In this document: positions 58,401 to 64,000 of the stretch, piece by piece | Layout of the letters: every line of letters begins with the position of its first letter | How positions within the stretch are numbered: the stretch's first letter is position 1 | Assembly: GCA_905221345.1 (NCBI GenBank) | Contig: CAJNCW010000003.1 | Span: forward strand, 62,001-126,000 | DNA length: 64,000 nt | Direction: 5' to 3' | Origin: a bacterium | Lineage (GTDB): Bacteria > Bacillota > Bacilli > Lactobacillales > Streptococcaceae | Notes under the pieces: model-generated | Seen by the model: the letters and a program-made list of their open reading frames with translations, nothing else | Told to the model about the DNA's origin: nothing | Databases searched by the model: none | Program-made: the position numbers and the translations under genes

Positions 58401-60737
58401 ATGGATAAAAATAAGATTATGGGATTAACCCAAAGAGAAGTCAAGGAAAGACAGGCTCAAGGTTTGGTCAATGACTTTACCGCTTCAGCTAGTACCAGTA
58501 CTTGGCAAATCGTTAAACGAAATGTTTTTACACTTTTTAACGCATTAAACTTTGTTATTGCCCTAGCGCTGGCCTTTGTGCAGGCTTGGAGCAATCTGGT
58601 TTTCTTTGCTGTTATCTGCTTTAACGCTTTTTCTGGGATTGTGACCGAGCTACGGGCCAAACATATGGTGGACAAGCTCAATCTCATGACCAAGGAAAAG
58701 GTCAAAACCATCCGTGATGGTCAGGAAGTCGCCCTTAATCCAGAAGAATTGGTTCTAGGAGATGTCATTCGTTTGTCTGCGGGAGAGCAGATTCCTAGTG
58801 ATGCTCTGGTTCTGGAAGGCTTTGCGGAAGTCAATGAAGCAATGTTGACGGGTGAGAGTGATTTAGTACAAAAGGAAGTGGATGCCTTGCTTTTATCAGG
58901 AAGCTTCCTAGCCAGTGGCGCAGTTTTGGCTCAAGTTCACCATGTTGGGGCAGACAACTATGCTTCCAAACTCATGCTGGAAGCTAAGACAGTGAAACCG
59001 ATCAACTCCCGTATCATGAAATCGCTGGACAAGCTAGCTGGGTTTACTGGGAAGATTATCATTCCCTTTGGTCTTGCTCTCTTGCTAGAAGCCTTGATGT
59101 TAAAAGGCTTACCCCCCAAGTCATCCGTTGTAAATTCGTCAACAGCCCTTTTGGGGATGTTGCCTAAGGGAATTGCCCTTTTGACCATCACTTCGCTCTT
59201 GACTGCGGTGATTAAGCTGGGCTTGAAAAAGGTTTTAGTGCAGGAGATGTACTCTGTCGAGACCTTGGCGCGCGTGGATATGCTCTGTCTGGACAAGACG
59301 GGCACCATCACCCAAGGAAAGATGCAGGTGGAGGCGGTTCTTCCGCTGACAGAAACTTATGGTGAAGAGGCTATTGCTAGTATTTTGACCAGTTACATAG
59401 CTCATAGTGAGGATAAAAATCCAACAGCCCAAGCTATTCGCCAGCGTTTCCAAGGCCAGGTAGCCTATCCCATGCTTTCGAACCTTCCCTTCTCTAGCGA
59501 CCGCAAGTGGGGAGCTATGGAGTTAGAAGGTCTAGGAACGGTTTTCTTAGGGGCGCCTGAGATGTTGTTGGACTCTGAAGTCTCAGAAGCCAGAGATGCC
59601 TTGGAGAGAGGTTCACGAGTCTTAGTCTTAGCCCTCAGTCAGGAAAAATTAGACCACCACAAACCACAGAAACCGTCTGATATTCAGGCTCTGGCCTTGC
59701 TGGAAATTTTGGACCCTATTCGAGAAGGAGCAGCTGAGACGCTAGACTATCTCCGTTCTCAGGAAGTGGGGCTCAAAATTATCTCTGGGGACAATCCAGT
59801 CACTGTTTCCAGCATTGCCCAGAAGGCAGGCTTTGCAGACTATCGCAGCTATGTAGATTGTTCAAAAATCACTGATGAGGAATTGATTACCATGACTGAA
59901 GAGACAGCTATTTTCGGACGTGTCTCCCCTCATCAAAAGAAACTCATCATCCAAACGCTGAAAAAAGCAGGGCATACAACGGCTATGACGGGGGACGGAG
60001 TCAATGATATCCTGGCTCTTCGAGAGGCGGATTGTTCTATCGTTATGGCTGAAGGGGATCCTGCGACTCGTCAGATTGCCAATCTGGTTCTTTTAAACTC
60101 AGACTTTAATGATGTTCCTGAGATTCTCTTTGAAGGCCGTCGTGTGGTCAATAACATTGCCCATATCGCACCTATTTTCTTGATTAAGACGATTTATTCC
60201 TTCTTGCTCGCGGTGATTTGTATTGCTAGTGTTTTACTGGGGCGGTCTGAGTGGATCTTGATTTTCCCTTTCATTCCGATTCAGATTACCATGATCGACC
60301 AGTTCGTGGAAGGTTTTCCACCATTCGTTCTGACTTTTGAGAGAAATATCAAACCTGTTGAGCCAAACTTCCTCAGAAGATCCATGCTTCGTGCCCTACC
60401 AAGTGCTCTCATGGTCGTGTTCAGCGTTCTTTTTGTGAAAATATTTGGAGCGAGTCAAGGCTGGTCTAAGATAGAAATCTCAACCCTACTCTATTATCTC
60501 TTGGGGTCAATTGGTTTCTTATCCGTATTTAGAGCCTGCATGCCATTCACTATCTGGCGTGTGCTCTTGATTGTCTGGTCAGTGGGAGGTTTCCTAGCCA
60601 CAGCTCTCTTCCCAATGATTCAAAAGCTGCTTGAAATTTCGACCTTGACTGGACAAACGTTGCCTGTTTATGGGGCCATGATGCTGGTCTTTACCTTAAT
60701 TTTCATTCTAACTAGTCGTTACCAAGCCAGAAAATAA
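58401..60737 (+). CDS. P-type ATPase, CtpE-like (Ca2+/Mg2+-type cation transporter)
   Basis: A 778-residue P2/P3-like pump. The phosphorylated aspartate is in CLDKTGTIT (about residue 299). The TGES actuator motif appears as LTGESDL, and the hinge as AMTGDGVNDILALREAD. The M4 ion-site reads LLGMLPKGIALLT rather than the PEGLP of SERCA-type pumps, which is typical of CtpE. Mycobacterial CtpE takes up calcium; the ion here is unproven. The ATG at 58389 overlaps -10-like TATGAT, so I use 58401; no clear SD is seen before either. Confidence 0.88.
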   Translation: MDKNKIMGLTQREVKERQAQGLVNDFTASASTSTWQIVKRNVFTLFNALNFVIALALAFVQAWSNLVFFAVICFNAFSGIVTELRAKHMVDKLNLMTKEKVKTIRDGQEVALNPEELVLGDVIRLSAGEQIPSDALVLEGFAEVNEAMLTGESDLVQKEVDALLLSGSFLASGAVLAQVHHVGADNYASKLMLEAKTVKPINSRIMKSLDKLAGFTGKIIIPFGLALLLEALMLKGLPPKSSVVNSSTALLGMLPKGIALLTITSLLTAVIKLGLKKVLVQEMYSVETLARVDMLCLDKTGTITQGKMQVEAVLPLTETYGEEAIASILTSYIAHSEDKNPTAQAIRQRFQGQVAYPMLSNLPFSSDRKWGAMELEGLGTVFLGAPEMLLDSEVSEARDALERGSRVLVLALSQEKLDHHKPQKPSDIQALALLEILDPIREGAAETLDYLRSQEVGLKIISGDNPVTVSSIAQKAGFADYRSYVDCSKITDEELITMTEETAIFGRVSPHQKKLIIQTLKKAGHTTAMTGDGVNDILALREADCSIVMAEGDPATRQIANLVLLNSDFNDVPEILFEGRRVVNNIAHIAPIFLIKTIYSFLLAVICIASVLLGRSEWILIFPFIPIQITMIDQFVEGFPPFVLTFERNIKPVEPNFLRRSMLRALPSALMVVFSVLFVKIFGASQGWSKIEISTLLYYLLGSIGFLSVFRACMPFTIWRVLLIVWSVGGFLATALFPMIQKLLEISTLTGQTLPVYGAMMLVFTLIFILTSRYQARK

Positions 60738-60740
60738 AGA

Positions 60741-60772
60741 AAGACTGCAATCTGTGGATTGTGGTCTTTTTA
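60741..60772 (+). terminator. Terminator after the P-type ATPase gene
   Basis: AAGACTGCAATC pairs with GATTGTGGTCTT (two G-T pairs), loop TGTG, then Ts. Confidence 0.75.
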
Positions 60773-60796
60773 GGTGCAAGATTGCTAGCTGAAATA

Positions 60797-60805
60797 TGGT
60801 ATAAT
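60797..60805 (+). promoter_or_regulatory. Extended -10 promoter of trmK
   Basis: TGG-TATAAT 33 bp before trmK. Confidence 0.65.
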
Positions 60806-60838
60806 AAAAAGTAATAGAGTTTTGGAAAGTGAGAGAAG

Positions 60839-61516
60839 ATGATTTCAAAGAGATTAGAATTGGTTGCTTCCTTTGTGCCACAAGGGGCCGTTTTACTAGA
60901 TGTGGGGAGTGACCATGCTTATCTGCCAATCGACTTGGTTGAAAGAGGACGAATCAAAAGTGCTATTGCAGGTGAGGTGGTAGAAGGTCCCTACCAGTCT
61001 GCGGTCAAAAATGTTGAAAGTCACGGTCTAAAGGAGAAAATCCAAGTTCGTTTAGCCAATGGCTTGGCAGCATTTGAGGAGGTAGATCAAGTCTCTGTTA
61101 TCACCATTGCTGGTATGGGAGGCCGTTTGATTGCTACCATATTGGAAGAAGGTTTGGAAAAGCTAGCTAATGTAGAGCGTTTGATCCTCCAACCCAATAA
61201 TCGTGAAGACGACTTGCGCATCTGGCTACAGGGCAACGATTTTCAGATTGTGGCAGAAAGCATTCTAGAAGAAGCTGGCAAATTCTACGAGATTTTGGTG
61301 GTGGAATCAGGACAAATGAAGCTATCAGCCAGTGATGTTCGCTTTGGCCCCTTCTTGTCCAAAGAAGTCAGCCCAGTATTTGTCCAAAAATGGCAAAAAG
61401 AAGCAGCTAAGCTAGAATTTGCCCTTAGTCAAATTCCAGAAAAAAATCTGGAGGAACGTCAAGTTCTAGCAGATAAAATTCAAGCCATCAAGGAGGTTCT
61501 CCATGCTAGCAAGTGA
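60839..61516 (+). CDS. trmK: tRNA (adenine22-N1)-methyltransferase TrmK
   Basis: A 225-residue SAM-dependent enzyme methylating A22 in tRNA. The SAM loop is [13 protein letters not shown] (residues 19-31), followed by [26 protein letters not shown] and LILQPNNRE (catalytic NPPY-like). The C-terminal coiled coil (about 170-225) is present. It overlaps the NIF3-like gene by 14 bases, the usual pairing. Confidence 0.93.
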   Translation: MISKRLELVASFVPQGAVLLDVGSDHAYLPIDLVERGRIKSAIAGEVVEGPYQSAVKNVESHGLKEKIQVRLANGLAAFEEVDQVSVITIAGMGGRLIATILEEGLEKLANVERLILQPNNREDDLRIWLQGNDFQIVAESILEEAGKFYEILVVESGQMKLSASDVRFGPFLSKEVSPVFVQKWQKEAAKLEFALSQIPEKNLEERQVLADKIQAIKEVLHASK

Positions 61517-62300
61517 AGTAATCAGAGCTTATGAAGCCTTTTGCCCCCAGGAATTTTCCATGGAGGGTGACAGTCGTGGCCTGCAAATCGGTACTCTAGA
61601 TAAGGAGATCCAAAGAGTCATGGTTGCCCTCGATATTCGTGAAGAGACGGTGGCAGAGGCCATTGAAAAGGAGGTGGACTTGATTATCGTCAAGCACGCG
61701 CCGATTTTCCGTCCGATCAAGGACTTGGTAGCTAGTCGTTCGCAAAATCAGATTTACATCGACCTGATCAAGCATGACATTGCAGTGTATGTCAGTCATA
61801 CCAATATTGACATCGTTGATAATGGGCTCAATGACTGGTTCTGTCAGATGATAGGTATTGAAGAGACGACTTATCTGCAGGAAACAGGCCCAGAACGTGG
61901 GATTGGGCGGATTGGAAATATTCAGACTCAGACATTTGGGGAATTAGCCCAGCATGTCAAACAAGTCTTTGGTCTAGATAGCCTTCGAATGGTGCATTAT
62001 CAAGAGAGTGATTTGCAGAAGCTCATTTCAAGAGTGGCTATCTGTGGCGGTAGTGGTCAATCTTTCTATAAGGATGCTTTAGCTAAGGGAGCAGATGTCT
62101 ACATCACTGGCGATATCTACTACCACACTGCTCAGGATATGCTGTCTGATGGCCTGTTGGCATTGGATCCAGGGCATTATATCGAAGTGCTTTTTGTGGA
62201 AAAAATCGCTGCACTTCTTACTCAATGGAAGGCAGAGAAGTGCTGGTCTATTGATATTGTGCCGAGTCAGGCATCGACTAATCCTTTCCACCATATCTAG
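61503..62300 (+). CDS. NIF3/GTP cyclohydrolase I type 2-like dinuclear-metal protein
   Basis: A 265-residue NIF3 (DUF34) family protein. Metal ligands lie in [27 protein letters not shown] and near the end [13 protein letters not shown]. Enzymatic role is unsettled; a metal-dependent damage-control activity has been proposed. Shorter than versions with an inserted domain. Co-transcribed with trmK. Confidence 0.92.
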   Translation: MLASEVIRAYEAFCPQEFSMEGDSRGLQIGTLDKEIQRVMVALDIREETVAEAIEKEVDLIIVKHAPIFRPIKDLVASRSQNQIYIDLIKHDIAVYVSHTNIDIVDNGLNDWFCQMIGIEETTYLQETGPERGIGRIGNIQTQTFGELAQHVKQVFGLDSLRMVHYQESDLQKLISRVAICGGSGQSFYKDALAKGADVYITGDIYYHTAQDMLSDGLLALDPGHYIEVLFVEKIAALLTQWKAEKCWSIDIVPSQASTNPFHHI

Positions 62301-62316
62301 TTAGAAGGTGAAGACA

Positions 62317-63420
62317 ATGAAAAAAGTTGCCATTATTGGAGCAGGGATTGTAGGGGCGACAGCTGCCCACTACCTATCTAAAGAAAGTGAGCTAGAGGTA
62401 ACCGTTTTTGACCATGGTCAGGGTCAGGCAACCAAGGCAGCAGCAGGAATTATCAGTCCTTGGTTTTCCAAACGCCGTAATAAAGCCTGGTACAAGATGG
62501 CGCGCTTGGGGGCTGACTTTTATGTGGATTTGTTGGATGATTTAGAAAAGTCTGGTCAGAAAAACGACTTTTACCAGCGCTCGGGAGTTTTTCTCTTGAA
62601 AAAGGACGAATCCAAGCTAGAAGAACTCTATGAACTAGCTTTGAAACGCAGGGAAGAATCTCCTTTAATAGGCCAGTTAGCCATTCTAGCTCAAGCGTCT
62701 GCAAATGAATTATTCCCTGGCTTGCAGGGATTCGACCGCTTGCTCTACGCTTCTGGTGGAGCGAGAGTAGATGGCCAACTCTTGGTGACTCGTCTGCTAG
62801 AAGCCAGTCAAGTCAAGCTGGTCAAAGAAAAAGTGAATCTGACACCTTTAGCATCCGGCTATCAGATTGGCGCAGAGGTGTTTGATCAGGTTATTTTGGC
62901 GACGGGTGCTTGGTTGGGGGACATTTTGAAACCTTTAGGATATGAGGTAGATGTTCGTCCCCAAAAGGGGCAACTCCGAGACTATCAGATTTCCAAAGAT
63001 ATGGAAACTTACCCTGTTGTCATGCCAGAAGGGGAGTGGGATTTGATCCCTTTTGCAGATGGGAAATTGTCCTTAGGCGCTACCCATGAAAACGACATGG
63101 GATTTGATTTGACGGTAGATGAAACCTTGCTTCAACAAATGGAGGAGGCAGCCTTACCTCACTATCCAGCCTTGGCAGAAGCGAAATCATCAGATGAGCG
63201 TGTGGGAATTCGTGCCTACACCAGTGATTTTTCACCTTTCTTTGGGCAAGTACCTGGCTTAGCAGGTGTCTATGCAGCCAGTGGTCTAGGTTCATCAGGT
63301 CTCACAACTGGTCCTATCATTGGTTACCATTTAGCTCAACTGATCCAAGACAAGGAGTTAACCTTGGACCCTGAAAATTATCCCATTGCAAACTATGTCA
63401 AACGAGTAAAAAGTGAATAA
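62317..63420 (+). CDS. FAD-dependent oxidoreductase, DadA/glycine-oxidase-like
   Basis: A 367-residue DAO-family (PF01266) flavoprotein. The dinucleotide-binding motif is IIGAGIVGATAAHYLS (residues 6-21), and the end has GLGSSGLTTGPIIGYHLA. It probably oxidises an amino acid or imino acid; the substrate is unknown. The ATG at 62317 follows GAAGGTG; an in-frame GTG at 62308 is part of that site. 16 bp after the NIF3-like gene, same transcript likely. Confidence 0.88.
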   Translation: MKKVAIIGAGIVGATAAHYLSKESELEVTVFDHGQGQATKAAAGIISPWFSKRRNKAWYKMARLGADFYVDLLDDLEKSGQKNDFYQRSGVFLLKKDESKLEELYELALKRREESPLIGQLAILAQASANELFPGLQGFDRLLYASGGARVDGQLLVTRLLEASQVKLVKEKVNLTPLASGYQIGAEVFDQVILATGAWLGDILKPLGYEVDVRPQKGQLRDYQISKDMETYPVVMPEGEWDLIPFADGKLSLGATHENDMGFDLTVDETLLQQMEEAALPHYPALAEAKSSDERVGIRAYTSDFSPFFGQVPGLAGVYAASGLGSSGLTTGPIIGYHLAQLIQDKELTLDPENYPIANYVKRVKSE

Positions 63421-63526
63421 TACTCAATGAAAATCAAAGAACAAACTAGGAAGCTAGCCGAAGGCTGTACTTGAGTACGGCAAGGCGAAGCTGACGTTGT
63501 TTGAATTGGATTTTCGAAGAGTATAA
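63421..63526. repeat. RUP-like interspersed repeat
   Basis: About 106 bp with inverted ends TACTCAATGAAAATC (63421-63435) and GATTTTCGAAGAGTA (about 63510-63524), bounded by TA. Inside are AAGCTAGCCGAAGGCT and the palindrome GTACTTGAGTAC. Length, ends and TA target fit the pneumococcal RUP repeats thought to be moved by IS630-Spn1. It starts right after the oxidoreductase stop codon. Confidence 0.8.
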
Positions 63527-63628
63527 GCATTTTACTGAAATTTTAGCAGGTGGTTTAGGATGGCAAATGACATTCCCTATCAAAAATGATAAAATAAGAA
63601 AAAATAATCCGAGAATCGAGGAAGAAAG

Positions 63629-64000
63629 ATGCAAGAAAAGATTTTGGTAACTGGTGGAGCTGGTTTTATCGGAACCCACACTGTGATTGAGTTGATCCAA
63701 GCAGGTCATCAAGTTGTTGTGGTGGATAATCTTGTCAATAGCAATCGTAAGAGTTTAGAAGTTGTCGAGAGAATTACGGGAGTCGAGATTCCTTTCTATG
63801 AGGCAGATATCCGTGATACAGATACCCTCAGAGATATTTTCAAGCAGGAAGAACCAACTGGTGTCATTCACTTTGCTGGTTTAAAGGCTGTTGGCGAATC
63901 AACACGTATCCCTCTTGCCTACTATGACAACAATATTGCTGGAACTGTCAGCCTTCTAAAAGCCATGGAAGAAAATAACTGTAAAAACATCATCTTCAGT
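63629..64000 (+). CDS. galE: UDP-glucose 4-epimerase, N-terminal part (3' end outside window)
   Basis: 124 codons are inside the window and open to the right edge. The Rossmann start ILVTGGAGFIGTHTVIEL binds NAD. VVVDNLVNSNRKSLE and the following FYEADIRDTDTLRDIF and VIHFAGLKAVGES are typical GalE. The enzyme interconverts UDP-glucose and UDP-galactose, the donor used by the CpoA-type glycolipid enzyme at 7964. SD GAGGAAG precedes the ATG. Confidence 0.93.
   Translation, partial: MQEKILVTGGAGFIGTHTVIELIQAGHQVVVVDNLVNSNRKSLEVVERITGVEIPFYEADIRDTDTLRDIFKQEEPTGVIHFAGLKAVGESTRIPLAYYDNNIAGTVSLLKAMEENNCKNIIFS

Noticed and set aside
63446..63712. Minus-strand 88-codon frame across the RUP-like repeat and the galE start
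   Set aside because: It crosses a mobile repeat and the coding start of galE; no SD and no recognisable domain.

Overview
The window is a low-GC Gram-positive chromosome segment that reads as a mitis-group Streptococcus (S. mitis, S. oralis or S. pneumoniae-like). The grounds are pneumococcal-type genes (cpoA-type glycolipid glycosyltransferase, the ccdA/thioredoxin-lipoprotein/msrAB set, the ftsA-ftsZ-ylmEFGH-divIVA cluster running into ileS), many promoters of the extended -10 form TGGTATAAT, TTG starts, and a RUP-like repeat of about 106 bp near the right edge. No rRNA, tRNA, CRISPR array or prophage was seen. Most of it is ordinary core genome.

Layout. 1-4.5 kb: end of ppc, then a T-box-controlled three-gene ABC transporter. 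4.6-12.3 kb: dnaG-rpoD-sufT-like genes, two glycolipid glycosyltransferases, small membrane proteins, obgE and a 57-residue protein. 12.3-21.1 kb: argR-like gene and pepX on the minus strand, divergent from dnaE-pfkA-pyk. 21.2-25.2 kb: murZ, an acetyltransferase, a CBS/HTH regulator and map. 25.2-33.8 kb is a disturbed region: an ISL3 transposase remnant, ccdA-thioredoxin-msrAB, a YesN/YesM-type two-component system, a UPF0340 gene, a P-loop kinase-like gene, a pabB stump fused to an IS1182-type transposase stump, then a second ccdA-thioredoxin pair. 33.8-37.8 kb: dacA (minus), an AI-2E family membrane protein and tuf. 37.8-38.6 kb: an IS200-type element whose tnpA carries a stop codon. 38.9-47.8 kb: division cluster ftsA, ftsZ, ylmE, sepF, ylmG, ylmH, divIVA, followed by T-box-ileS. 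48.1-53.4 kb: small membrane protein, gpmA, a MacB/FtsX-type exporter and rpsO. 53.4-54 kb: a repeat- and hairpin-rich intergenic region. 54-57.5 kb: a ferric-siderophore uptake cassette ending in an esterase. 57.5-64 kb: plsC (minus), a CtpE-like P-type ATPase, trmK, a NIF3-like gene, a DadA-like oxidoreductase, a RUP-like repeat and the start of galE.

Working units. The redox genes form two parallel routes that carry electrons across the membrane (CcdA) to surface thioredoxin lipoproteins, one of them linked to MsrAB for repair of oxidised methionine. The division cluster supplies the Z-ring, its membrane anchors and the polar scaffold. The siderophore cassette pairs import with a probable esterase that could open the ferri-siderophore in the cytoplasm. 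The least ordinary pieces are that esterase cassette, the repeat array in front of it, the structured right end of the IS200-type element, the ambiguous specifier of the transporter T-box, and the IS-eroded 25-33 kb region.
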